Positions 7,919 through 16,154 of a stretch of DNA of 34,749 nucleotides are shown in pieces (position 1 is the stretch's first letter; each line of letters opens with the position of its first letter). This DNA comes from Euryarchaeota archaeon UBA229. Lineage in GTDB: Archaea; Thermoplasmatota; Poseidoniia; Poseidoniales; Poseidoniaceae. The notes beneath the pieces are model-generated. The model ran no database searches. It saw only the letters and a list, made by a program, of their open reading frames with translations, and was not told the DNA's origin. The position numbers and the translations under genes are program-made. The stretch spans positions 1 through 34,749 of the forward strand of contig DAUW01000128.1 in NCBI GenBank assembly GCA_002505355.1, written 5' to 3'.

Positions 7919-8906
7919 TTCGTGCTTTATCCATGTATTCTATCGCCCAGTCTTCCCCTTCTGCAACCAATCTTCTAGCAACAAAAAAAGCCTCAGAATA
8001 ATCTCCTTGTGCCAACAATAATTGTAGTTTTTCTTGCGCCACATTAGATTCAGTCGTCCCTTCCACAGCCTTTCTATCCATCGGTTTTGGTGTTGAAACA
8101 CGGCTCGCTAAATCTACCATCTGGGCTAAAAATTCTTGCCTTTTGGCAACTGGCGGACGACTCCAAACCTTCACACCATCCCCGTCCATTCTTGACGTTA
8201 ATCGAGCCATGAACTCCTCTCTTACACTGCTGTGAGGGCGAAGTGACTGCACGTGGTCGTAACAGATCCATGCTTCATCAGATCTATTCAGCCGTTCATA
8301 CAAACGTCCCAACTCAAACCATAATTCATGATTTTGTGGTCGATGGGCGAGAAGATTCCTCGCTAGTTCAGTAAACAACTCTACCCTACCTGAGTCCCTA
8401 ATTCGCTCAATTCTCCGTCCGAATATAACATTAGCACGCGCATCCCGAAAATCGAGTCGCTGACATCGGTCGACGAATTCGTCAAGGGTTTCAAACCCCG
8501 CACTGCCTGACATGACCTGCTGCCACCAAATATCTGGATTCAATGGGTCTCTAGCAAATACCGCCTCAAGTAATTCAAGGCCGAATTGCTGAAAATCAAC
8601 CTGTTTTAATTGGTCAATTTGATCTGGATCTCGACCAAGTATCGAGAATAGGTCCTCCATTACCGCAACTAAGCCCTCGCTATCAGAAACAATTGCTTTG
8701 ATATTTGCCAAACACCGCCAGTTTTGCTCTTCTGTATAATCGTAAAGTATGGCTTGTCTAGCACTTTGCTCAGCCCATGCGATGTTCTCCGCAAATCGAC
8801 TGTTATCATTAGTTGCTAAATTGACAAACTTCTCAGCTTGAGAACGATATCGGTTACCAAGGTTGCGTCTAGGGTGTTGGAGGAGAGTCCTGCTGTCCTC
8901 GACCAA
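7905..8906 (-). CDS. TPR repeat protein, unknown function
   Basis: Cytosolic tetratricopeptide-type protein of 333 residues with no named family that I recognise. Helical pairs with TPR-like spacing are visible at about 45-80 (AEQSARQAILYDYTEEQNW), 175-225 (LLAHRPQNHELWFELGRLY then EAWICYDHVQSLRPHSS, the clearest TPR) and near the C-terminus (LLLAQGDYSEAFFVARRLV). The start is TTG at 8906; a strong GAGGTG (8912-8917) five bases ahead on the minus strand supports it and overlaps the stop of the UbiD-family gene, so the two genes are coupled. The ribosome binding site decides the start because no ATG is near. A partner-binding role is likely from the fold, but the partner is unknown. Confidence 0.82.
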   Translation of the reverse strand: MVEDSRTLLQHPRRNLGNRYRSQAEKFVNLATNDNSRFAENIAWAEQSARQAILYDYTEEQNWRCLANIKAIVSDSEGLVAVMEDLFSILGRDPDQIDQLKQVDFQQFGLELLEAVFARDPLNPDIWWQQVMSGSAGFETLDEFVDRCQRLDFRDARANVIFGRRIERIRDSGRVELFTELARNLLAHRPQNHELWFELGRLYERLNRSDEAWICYDHVQSLRPHSSVREEFMARLTSRMDGDGVKVWSRPPVAKRQEFLAQMVDLASRVSTPKPMDRKAVEGTTESNVAQEKLQLLLAQGDYSEAFFVARRLVAEGEDWAIEYMDKARNGLD

Positions 8907-8915
8907 TTAACCACC

Positions 8916-10187
8916 TCACTGAACCGACATAAATCCTGATTTATCTGCGTCAAATGAAATAGTCGCATCAAATCCTACTTTGGCGGTCGTACCGTCAGGG
9001 TTGCGAGATGGGTCCAATGAGCTACCCTTTTGATTTGACAGAATGATCGTGTCCTTATCTGGCTGCCATCTGGTGACCATTGCCCATTCCACGCGCACTG
9101 GGTCAGCAATGTTGATATCTTCATCAACAATAGTAACCATCTTCATACTTCTATGTCCGGCAAGGGCAGCCTCAATCGCCTTCCTACCATCATCTGGATG
9201 CTTTTTCCGAATCTTGACAACCGCAGCAAGCCAACCACAACCACCCTCAGTCATGTGGACATCGATACACTCGCAGACTTTGGATACTGCATCCTTAATC
9301 GTCGGTGAGCGAGGCAGACCCATCAGGGTCTTGTGCTCTGCCTCTCCGGGAATTAAGGCATGAAAGATTGCGTTGTCACGATGTACTAATCCATCAAATT
9401 CAATCACTGGCTCCTGACGAACATCATCTAAAGTCCCGGTAATATCGACATAAGGGCCCTCATCGTCATTTTCAAGCGTTATTCGCCCCCAAAACACGTA
9501 TTCTGCAGAAGCTGGAACTGCTACTCCGTTTGGCATTTCTGTTAATCTAAGCGGTTTTTGATACAACTTTTCATGCAGTGCAGCAGCAATTGAGAGCTCA
9601 TCGATATTATCATCAAATGACATTGCTGCCGCAAGTAAAACTACGGGATCTGGTGCGTTTACTACCGCAACATCCACTGTTTCACCATTTTCTCGAGCCT
9701 CTGACATCATGGTTCGAAGGTGTCTGGGAACTAAGCGAACTACGGTGTGATTACTGTCGCGCAGAAATTGTCGGTGGAATGACATGTTTCGTATGCCATT
9801 GTACTGCGCAATGATAACACTAGCTGAGGAATAACGTCCCCGGTCCTGTGGCCAGTGATGTGGAATTGGTATAGATTCTAAGTCAACAACACTTTGTTGA
9901 TTTTGAAAACACTCAGCCTCATCGTTACCAACAACATGGGGAGTTGATGGATTGTCCATTGCCCAAGCAAGAGTATCGATATATTCCTCCGGGCTGATAC
10001 CTATAGCTGCACACAGACGCTCTCTGGTTAGGAGATTAACTGCCGCCCGAAAACCAGGAGTTTCTGTGATATTATCAAACACCAAAAGTGGATGATTGTT
10101 TTGTCTTGAATACTCCCACATACCGTGGATAATACTTACCGGACTTGAGATTATTTCAGCAGCATCGAGATGGTCTCTGAAGGCCAT
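8916..10187 (-). CDS. UbiD-family decarboxylase (candidate anhydromevalonate phosphate decarboxylase)
   Basis: UbiD enzymes decarboxylate unsaturated acids with prenylated FMN. Family marks in this 423-residue protein: NMSFHR (134-139; family NxSxHR), VRLVPRHLRTM (150-160), VPASAEYVFWG (224-234), VDITGT (247-252), an IFHALIPGEAEH segment near 275, and GHRSMKMVTIVDEDIN (about 344-359). In Archaea a UbiD homologue decarboxylates trans-anhydromevalonate 5-phosphate to isopentenyl phosphate, the substrate of IPK, and an IPK gene lies at 16155-16970. That specific role is inference; aromatic-acid decarboxylation is the alternative. Odd point: the residue after VF is Trp233, where many UbiD proteins have Glu in the segment AEIVxEG. 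ATG 10187; first gene of the minus-strand set. Confidence 0.88.
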   Translation of the reverse strand: MAFRDHLDAAEIISSPVSIIHGMWEYSRQNNHPLLVFDNITETPGFRAAVNLLTRERLCAAIGISPEEYIDTLAWAMDNPSTPHVVGNDEAECFQNQQSVVDLESIPIPHHWPQDRGRYSSASVIIAQYNGIRNMSFHRQFLRDSNHTVVRLVPRHLRTMMSEARENGETVDVAVVNAPDPVVLLAAAMSFDDNIDELSIAAALHEKLYQKPLRLTEMPNGVAVPASAEYVFWGRITLENDDEGPYVDITGTLDDVRQEPVIEFDGLVHRDNAIFHALIPGEAEHKTLMGLPRSPTIKDAVSKVCECIDVHMTEGGCGWLAAVVKIRKKHPDDGRKAIEAALAGHRSMKMVTIVDEDINIADPVRVEWAMVTRWQPDKDTIILSNQKGSSLDPSRNPDGTTAKVGFDATISFDADKSGFMSVQ

Positions 10188-10305
10188 ATCCGACCCACAT
10201 GATTCAATGGCTTAACCTTTCATACTAATTGGGAGAATTCTAGTGGCTAATCGACCATCTTGCATTAATCCAGTAGTCCACTTTTTGTCGTGCTAGGGGT
10301 CGTAG

Positions 10306-10313
10306 TTAAATAG
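10306..10313 (+). promoter_or_regulatory. TATA-like box upstream of uS12
   Basis: TTAAATAG lies 41-48 bases before the uS12 ATG in the 166-base gap shared with the divergent UbiD gene. An archaeal start site about 25 bases downstream would leave a short leader holding the GAGGTG ribosome binding site (10342-10347). Identified by eye. Confidence 0.4.
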
Positions 10314-10353
10314 GGGCTTCAAGTCGGCGGAATGCTTCAATGAGGTGTGTCAC

Positions 10354-10782
10354 ATGGGTAGAGGGTTATTCGCAGGTGCAAAGATGGCCAAAGACCGACA
10401 AAAATTCCGTTGGTCTGACCGTAGATACAAGAAGCGTATGCTCAAGTCTAGAGCCAAGCACGATCCGCTTGCTGGGTCGACGCAAGCTAAGGGCATTGTC
10501 ATAGAAAAAGTAGGCATTGAAGCAAAGCAGCCCAACTCCGGTATCAGAAAAGCGGTCAAAATATCCCTAATCAAAAACGGCAACAAACTCACTGCTTTTG
10601 CACCTGGAGACGGTGCAATAAACTTCATTGACGAACACGATGAAGTAATGGTCGAAGGTATCGGTGGACGCATGGGCCGTTCATATGGTGACATTCCCGG
10701 TGTAAGATACAAGGTAATCCAAGTCAACGGTGTCTCACTCGATGAAATGGTAAGAGGCCGAAAGGAGAAGCCAGTTAGATGA
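10354..10782 (+). CDS. rps12: Small ribosomal subunit protein uS12
   Basis: Decoding-centre protein of the 30S subunit. MGRGLFAGAKMAKDRQKFRW is the archaeal/eukaryotic type of N-terminus; KQPNSGIRKAVKISLIKNG carries the universal KxPNSxxRK loop of the accuracy centre, followed by GDGAINFIDEHDEV. The 142-residue length is normal for archaea. I choose ATG 10354 over the upstream GTG 10345, because GAGGTG at 10342-10347 is the ribosome binding site and includes that GTG, and because archaeal homologues begin MG[KR]GL. Heads the translation-factor run uS12-uS7-EF-2, the archaeal counterpart of the str operon. Confidence 0.97.
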   Translation: MGRGLFAGAKMAKDRQKFRWSDRRYKKRMLKSRAKHDPLAGSTQAKGIVIEKVGIEAKQPNSGIRKAVKISLIKNGNKLTAFAPGDGAINFIDEHDEVMVEGIGGRMGRSYGDIPGVRYKVIQVNGVSLDEMVRGRKEKPVR

Positions 10783-10791
10783 GGTGTTGTG

Positions 10792-11421
10792 ATGTCTGAA
10801 GCAGAAATGGAGCAAGAAACTGTCGAGCCTCAGGAAGAAATCAAGCCAATTGCAGGGATAGGAACCTTAGTATTCGGCAAGTGGGATGCCTCTGAGGTAA
10901 CCTGCAAAGATCCTGGATTAGCACCTTACATCAACCTAACAACGGTCGGTGTCCCTCACACTGGTGGTCGCCATGCTAATGCATGGTTCGGTAAAGCAAA
11001 GTTATCTGTCGTCGAGAGATACATCAACAAATTGATGAGAACTGGACCATACACCGGAAAGAAGCAAGGCGCAATGAAAGCCTTCGAGGTCGCTCTTGAC
11101 AGTATTGCTGATAAATCAGGAGACAACCCACTACAAACCTTTGTTGATGCTATTTGCAACGGCGCTCCTATGGAAGAAATCACTCGTATCAAATTTGGTG
11201 CAGTCTCCCAACCAAAGGCGGTAGATTCATCCCCATCCAGAAGACTTGATGTCGCCTTGCGTAATCTCGCAAAAGGCGCCCAGCAAGGAACGCATAAATC
11301 AAAGCGAACCTTAACCAGTTGTATAATCAACGAACTTACTAAAGCAGCAGCTGGCGACGTAACATCTTTTGCTGTCTCCAAGAAAGAGGAACTTGAAAGA
11401 ATTGCTGCCTCTGCTCGATGA
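10792..11421 (+). CDS. rps7: Small ribosomal subunit protein uS7
   Basis: Head protein of the 30S subunit that nucleates assembly of the 16S rRNA 3' domain. The 209-residue sequence has an acidic N-terminal extension (about 1-25), then the archaeal uS7 body with FGKWDASEV, HTGGRHANAWFGKAKLSVVERYINKLM, QTFVDAICNGAPMEE and the C-terminal KKEELERIAASAR. ATG 10792 is preferred to GTG 10789, since GAGGTG (10781-10786), which overlaps the uS12 stop, is well spaced to it. Co-transcribed with uS12; a 250-base gap separates it from EF-2. Confidence 0.96.
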   Translation: MSEAEMEQETVEPQEEIKPIAGIGTLVFGKWDASEVTCKDPGLAPYINLTTVGVPHTGGRHANAWFGKAKLSVVERYINKLMRTGPYTGKKQGAMKAFEVALDSIADKSGDNPLQTFVDAICNGAPMEEITRIKFGAVSQPKAVDSSPSRRLDVALRNLAKGAQQGTHKSKRTLTSCIINELTKAAAGDVTSFAVSKKEELERIAASAR

Positions 11422-11477
11422 CGCTGACAAATCAATTTACCCTAGCGATTTTGTTAGTTTGTATAATCGATGTTGAA

Positions 11478-11501
11478 CTCCTCGGTATACTACCCGGGGA
11501 G
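11478..11501 (+). other. Intergenic hairpin after uS7
   Basis: CTCCTCGG and CCGGGGAG can pair over 8 bp (one G-U) around the loop TATACTAC, starting 57 bases after the uS7 stop. No run of T follows, so it is not a standard terminator. A T-rich stretch (11450-11463) lies just before it. It could be an RNA processing or leader element between uS7 and EF-2. Seen by eye; function is unknown. Confidence 0.4.
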
Positions 11502-11556
11502 GTCCTCAAATGGGTGCAGTGAAATTGTGACTGTGCTTAATTTGAGTTATGTGATA

Positions 11557-11564
11557 TTTATATC
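11557..11564 (+). promoter_or_regulatory. TATA-like box upstream of EF-2
   Basis: TTTATATC lies 108 bases before the EF-2 ATG inside the 250-base gap, suggesting that EF-2 has its own promoter with a leader of about 85 nt. The remainder of the gap holds the hairpin at 11478-11501 and no other gene that I can see. Confidence 0.4.
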
Positions 11565-11671
11565 GGTACGGCGTATTATTTACTCTTAACAGTCAGTGCT
11601 GTCCCCCTATTGGATGCGAGTTGCTTAAGAACCCCTCTTTAGTGGCTGGATATAACGAGAAGTGGTGAACC

Positions 11672-13879
11672 ATGGGCCGAAAAGAAGACAATATCAAGAA
11701 AGCAACAGAAGTGATGCACGTACTGCCACAGATTCGCAATCTGTGTATCGCTGCACACATTGACCACGGTAAGACAACTTTGTCAGACAACCTCATTGCT
11801 GGAGCGGGTATGATGTCTAGTGACCTGGCTGGTGCCGCTCGTGTCTTGGATTTCGATGAGCAAGAATCAGCACGTGGCATTACTATCAATGCAGCATCTG
11901 CATCGATGGTCCACCAAGTAGACGGTACAGATTTCCTAATCAATCTAATTGACACTCCTGGCCACGTCGACTTTGGTGGTGACGTTACCAGAGCAATGCG
12001 TGCTGTCGATGGATGTTTCATTCTCGCTTGTGCTGTTGAGGGTCCAATGCCGCAGACAGAAACTGTAGTAAGACAGGCGCTCAAAGAAAAGGTTAAGCCC
12101 GTTTTATTCATTAACAAAGTAGACCGCCTAATCAACGAACTGCAAGTTACCCCCGAAGACATGATGGAGAGATTTAAGGGAACAATCACAAAGGTCAACA
12201 AATTAATCCGCCAATTCGCACCTGAAGAATTCAAGAAAAGTTGGCAAGTGAGTGTTGGTGACGGTACAGTTGCTTTCGGTTCAGCATACCACAATTGGGG
12301 TATCACCGTACCGTACATGCAGAAATCTGGTATCTCATTCAAAGATATATTTCAATATTGTAACGATGAGAACCAGAAGGAACTGGCCCAAAAAGCGCCT
12401 GTTCACGAAGTTCTACTAGACATGTCGGTAACAAAACTTCCAAGCCCGGTTGAAGCACAGCCATACCGTATACCTAATATTTGGACTGGTGACCTAGAAT
12501 CACCCGTTGGAAAATCTATGGTTGGATGTGACCCTGAGGCGGAGCTTGCCATGATGATTACCAAAATTTGGATGGATCCACACGCAGGTGAAGTGGCCGT
12601 CGGAAGAATCTATTCAGGTGCGATCAGTCAAGGTGAGTCAGTTTTCGCTATCGGCGCAGCCAAACCAGAGCGAGTGCAACAGGTTAGCATGATGGTAGGT
12701 GCAGATCGAATCACTGTTCCAAAGATTGTTGCCGGTAATATTGCCGCAATCACTGGCATACGTTCAGCTGCAGCTGGTGTAACACTATCTAGAGATAAGG
12801 ACTTCACACCCTTTGAGGCAATTCGACATTACTCGGAGCCGGTTGTCACTGTGGCTGTAGAACCAAAGAGCATGAAAGACCTGCCCAAGTTTATCGATGC
12901 TTTGAGAGCATTAGCAAAATCTGATGCCTCGCTACAAGTTACCACGAATCAAGAAACTGGTGAAGCACTGTTAGCAGGAATGGGTGAATTACACCTCGAA
13001 ATTACTGTTTACCGAATCGAAGAAGAGCAGAACATCAAAGTCAAGGTCAGTCCTCCAATCGTTGTATATAGAGAGGGTATAGAAGGAAATAACCACGGCA
13101 GATCTTTCGAAGGTAAATCACCAAATCGTCACAATAGGTTTTACTTTGAAGTCGAACAACTACCACTAGAAGTAATTGAAGCATTGAAATCTGGTGAATT
13201 CGGTGACGGACCAGTAAGAAGCGGCGACGCAAAAGAGACTGGTAACAAATTTGGCGAGCATGGTATGGACAAAGATTTGATGAGAAAAATTTACGCAATC
13301 AAAGGTACTAATGTATTGGTCAATGACACTAAAGGTATCCAAAATCTGCATGAAACTCGAGAATTAATTATTGAAGCGTTCAATGAAGTTTGTGTGAAAG
13401 GCCCCATCGCCGATGAGCCTGTTCAGGGAATGTTTGTTAGACTAGTCGACGCCAAGTTACACGAAGATGCAATTCATCGAGGACCTGCACAAACTATCCC
13501 AGCTGTACGTAATGGAATTAAGGGAGCGATGATGCGAGCAAGAACCATAATCATGGAGCCAATGCAAAAAGCCTTTGTTTCAGTTCCCAATGATTGGTTA
13601 GGTCAAGTAACTCGTGAGGTTACCAATCGCCGAGGAATTATCGAAGATATGCCATCAGACGGGGATGTAACAACAGTAGTTGGTATTATTCCGATTGCTG
13701 AAACCTTTGGTTTCTCTAACGACATACGCGCTGCATCCCAAGGTAGAGCAGTTTGGAATACTGAAAATCTCGGATTCGACCCCCTACCTCCACAGTTATT
13801 CGACAAAGTTGTTGGTGAGATTAGAACAAGAAAAGGTTTGAAACCTGAACCAAATCCAGAATCATATTACTCTGACTGA
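11672..13879 (+). CDS. fusA: Translation elongation factor 2
   Basis: Archaeal EF-2, the GTPase that drives ribosomal translocation. The 735-residue product has the G1 loop in AAHIDHGKTTLSDNL (about residues 27-41), G2/switch I ESARGITINAA, G3 DTPGHVDF and G4 NKVD. The C-terminal domain IV holds DAIHRGPAQ, whose His602 is the site converted to diphthamide; dph6 is in the same window. The protein ends NPESYYSD. ATG 11672 is preceded by GGTGA (11664-11668). It follows uS12 and uS7, as in most Euryarchaeota, and a MOSC gene starts five bases after its stop. Confidence 0.97.
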   Translation: MGRKEDNIKKATEVMHVLPQIRNLCIAAHIDHGKTTLSDNLIAGAGMMSSDLAGAARVLDFDEQESARGITINAASASMVHQVDGTDFLINLIDTPGHVDFGGDVTRAMRAVDGCFILACAVEGPMPQTETVVRQALKEKVKPVLFINKVDRLINELQVTPEDMMERFKGTITKVNKLIRQFAPEEFKKSWQVSVGDGTVAFGSAYHNWGITVPYMQKSGISFKDIFQYCNDENQKELAQKAPVHEVLLDMSVTKLPSPVEAQPYRIPNIWTGDLESPVGKSMVGCDPEAELAMMITKIWMDPHAGEVAVGRIYSGAISQGESVFAIGAAKPERVQQVSMMVGADRITVPKIVAGNIAAITGIRSAAAGVTLSRDKDFTPFEAIRHYSEPVVTVAVEPKSMKDLPKFIDALRALAKSDASLQVTTNQETGEALLAGMGELHLEITVYRIEEEQNIKVKVSPPIVVYREGIEGNNHGRSFEGKSPNRHNRFYFEVEQLPLEVIEALKSGEFGDGPVRSGDAKETGNKFGEHGMDKDLMRKIYAIKGTNVLVNDTKGIQNLHETRELIIEAFNEVCVKGPIADEPVQGMFVRLVDAKLHEDAIHRGPAQTIPAVRNGIKGAMMRARTIIMEPMQKAFVSVPNDWLGQVTREVTNRRGIIEDMPSDGDVTTVVGIIPIAETFGFSNDIRAASQGRAVWNTENLGFDPLPPQLFDKVVGEIRTRKGLKPEPNPESYYSD

Positions 13880-13884
13880 GGAAC

Positions 13885-14346
13885 ATGACAGCCAGAATAA
13901 CTGGTTTGCACACCTCCAATGGTGGTGTCCCAAAATACCCCGTGGATTTACTAATAATCGGTAAAAACGGCTGTGATGGTGACAAGCAAAACGACTTGAA
14001 GCACCACGGTGGAACCGACAAAGCAGTTTGTCTCCTTCAACAAGAGATAATTGAGCAACTCAATAATGAAGGGCATCCAATTAGTCCAGGTAGCACTGGC
14101 GAAAATATCCTCATTAACGGATTAGCAATAGGTGAAATAGCGCCTGGGGTGAGAATTGTATTCCCTGATGTTGAGCTAGTAATAACTCAAGATTCTCCCC
14201 CTTGTAAAACCATCAAAGATTCCTTCACCGATGGAAAGTTCAACACAATATCACACAAAAAATTCCCAAACCTGACCAGATGGTATGCCAAAGTTGTCAA
14301 AGAGGGGGCCGTGAAAATTAACGACCCTGTCGAGATAATCAACTAA
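13885..14346 (+). CDS. MOSC domain protein (YiiM-like)
   Basis: MOSC domains bind molybdenum cofactor or related groups through a conserved cysteine; YiiM-type proteins reduce or detoxify N-hydroxylated compounds. Seen in this 153-residue protein: DLKHHGGTDKAVCLL (37-51), SPGSTGENILINGL (67-80) and the cysteine segment DSPPCKTI (103-110, Cys107). The length suits a stand-alone MOSC domain. ATG 13885 follows GAGGAA (13878-13883), which overlaps the EF-2 stop, so it may be read through from EF-2. Its last 8 bases overlap the convergent isomerase/prenyl synthase gene. Substrate unknown. Confidence 0.88.
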   Translation: MTARITGLHTSNGGVPKYPVDLLIIGKNGCDGDKQNDLKHHGGTDKAVCLLQQEIIEQLNNEGHPISPGSTGENILINGLAIGEIAPGVRIVFPDVELVITQDSPPCKTIKDSFTDGKFNTISHKKFPNLTRWYAKVVKEGAVKINDPVEIIN

Positions 14347-16111
14347 TCCTGTTGAGCTGATAATCAGTGAGTTCACGAAGGGCCAACAAAGCAGGGGTGT
14401 TGGGTAACCTGTCTAAGCATGAATGCGCCTTTTGGTGGTATTCTTCCGCCTTTTCTCGAGCATAATCTACCGAACCAATGGACTTTAGGGCAGCCAAACC
14501 AAGATCTATTTCCGCCTGTGTTGCTGCTTCTCCCTTACCTAATACTGAACGCAAATTATCAAGTTCCGGCGAATCAGGTTGTGAAAGTGCATGTATGACC
14601 ATAAGCGTCCTTTTACCTTGAGCCAAATCTGAGCCAGCCGGTTTGCCTAACGTATCAGAGTCTGATAACACATCGATTAAGTCATCCATTAGTTGGAAAC
14701 ATAAGCCAACAGCTAGACCCCAATCAGCCATGCACTGGATTGTTGCAGCATCTGCACCAGACATGCGGGCGCCTATTTCTGCGCAGGTGAGGAACATTAC
14801 TGCAGTTTTCCCTTCGATCATTTCAAAGTAATCACTCTCGGATACAGCGATTCTATCTTCAAATTCGATATCTAATTGTTGACCCTCACTGACTCGCCTA
14901 ACCATCCATGCCAAACGATTAACCATAGCACCAACATCTTTGTCGTCTAGGCCCTTAGCCCCAACTAACCTTTCGAATGCGATGGCAAGCATGGCATCAC
15001 CGGCATTGATTGCAGTCGGTAAACCGTATTCAATATGAACGGCATTAAGCCCTCGGCGTGTATCATCGTCGTCCATTATGTCATCATGCACTAGGGTAAA
15101 GTTATGGACAATCTCAATTGCCGCACCCACATCTAACAAGCCAAAATGTGACTCACCAACGGCTTTACCTACTAACCATGGTAATGTCGCTCTAAGTCTC
15201 TTACCTCCGCCGTCGATTAAGTGCATCATAGCGTTGGAGAGGCGAGAGTGTTTTGATGCACAAAGGCTGTCTGAAATCCTTTGCTCTACCAGGGGCTTTA
15301 CCTCCATTATTGAGGTCGTTAAGCCGGCTCCTGAGGAATATGACAGCATGTCTGAAACATCGCCCATATCATGAATAATATCGTCGCGTAAACTGGCTAA
15401 TTTTGTCGGTTCGCCGACTGCAGACCACCACTCATCGGACATTATTCTCTCGGCAATACACCTGAACCATGGCGCAATCTCGCCACCTATCTGCTCATTG
15501 CCAGACAGGATTTGATGTAGTTGTTCCTGACTAACCCACTTTGTTTTGGACACCTCGTTTTTGTTAATTGACAAATTAACGTCCGCTTGGATGACTAAGA
15601 TGTGGTCAATTTCTCGCTCTATCCAATCTGCATTCATACGTGCAGAATACATCATCTTGGTGATAAAGTGAAAATCATTAATATCAAGCTGGGATGGTTC
15701 AATACCCAGTTCTTGGTGAAGTTTCCGGATTGCTGCACGCTTGACTCCCATGGAATCGGTCGATTCCAGTTCATCTGCTGAGTTGAGGGGATGAGAGCAA
15801 CAAGAGTTTGCCCAAACTCCGGGGAAGGTTACTTTGTCATCAGCCCGTTTCTGTAACAGCAGCTTGCCGTCTAGGTCGAATAATAGCACGCTAAACGCTC
15901 GGTGAAGAACGCCTGCCTGATAGTGTGCTGAGACTTTTGACGCCTCGCCTAAAACTTGATCATTTTCATCGACCATAATAACTGCTTCTGACATGAGAGA
16001 AATTTGCTCGCTATCTGCTGAATTGTTGACCAAAACTTGCCTAAGTTCGTCATCAATTTTAACCGACGGAACATCATCTATCTGGTATCCTGCCAAGCCA
16101 TCACCATGCAT
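14339..16111 (-). CDS. Fusion: type I isopentenyl-diphosphate isomerase + geranylgeranyl diphosphate synthase
   Basis: Two enzymes in one 590-residue chain. The N-terminal part (about 40-240) is a Nudix-type isomerase converting IPP to DMAPP: GVLHRAFSVLLFD, the catalytic cysteine region NSCCSHP (Cys104/105) and the glutamate in EREIDH (Glu167). It resembles eukaryotic rather than E. coli enzymes (QISLMSEAVIMVDENDQVLG). The C-terminal part (about 260-590) is an all-trans prenyl synthase: GGGKRLRATLP, first aspartate motif DDIMD (343-347) with Phe five residues before it, as in archaeal GGPP synthases, and second motif DDLID (476-480). The frame is open up to 16324 inside ipk; ATG 16111 is the first ATG after the ipk stop but lacks a clear ribosome binding site, so the start is uncertain. 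Confidence 0.9.
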   Translation of the reverse strand: MHGDGLAGYQIDDVPSVKIDDELRQVLVNNSADSEQISLMSEAVIMVDENDQVLGEASKVSAHYQAGVLHRAFSVLLFDLDGKLLLQKRADDKVTFPGVWANSCCSHPLNSADELESTDSMGVKRAAIRKLHQELGIEPSQLDINDFHFITKMMYSARMNADWIEREIDHILVIQADVNLSINKNEVSKTKWVSQEQLHQILSGNEQIGGEIAPWFRCIAERIMSDEWWSAVGEPTKLASLRDDIIHDMGDVSDMLSYSSGAGLTTSIMEVKPLVEQRISDSLCASKHSRLSNAMMHLIDGGGKRLRATLPWLVGKAVGESHFGLLDVGAAIEIVHNFTLVHDDIMDDDDTRRGLNAVHIEYGLPTAINAGDAMLAIAFERLVGAKGLDDKDVGAMVNRLAWMVRRVSEGQQLDIEFEDRIAVSESDYFEMIEGKTAVMFLTCAEIGARMSGADAATIQCMADWGLAVGLCFQLMDDLIDVLSDSDTLGKPAGSDLAQGKRTLMVIHALSQPDSPELDNLRSVLGKGEAATQAEIDLGLAALKSIGSVDYAREKAEEYHQKAHSCLDRLPNTPALLALRELTDYQLNRIS

Positions 16112-16154
16112 TGCAGTAGAACTCGATAAATGAATAGTTCCCTTATTGAAAACG

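Noticed and set aside
10350..11435. Minus-strand frames opposite uS12 (125 codons) and uS7 (159 codons)
   Set aside because: Both lie wholly within conserved ribosomal protein genes on the other strand and resemble no protein family.
11593..12342. 249-codon minus-strand reading frame opposite the start of EF-2
   Set aside because: It is antisense to the strongly conserved EF-2 GTPase domain, has low-complexity Ser/Thr-rich content and no recognisable motif; a shadow frame.
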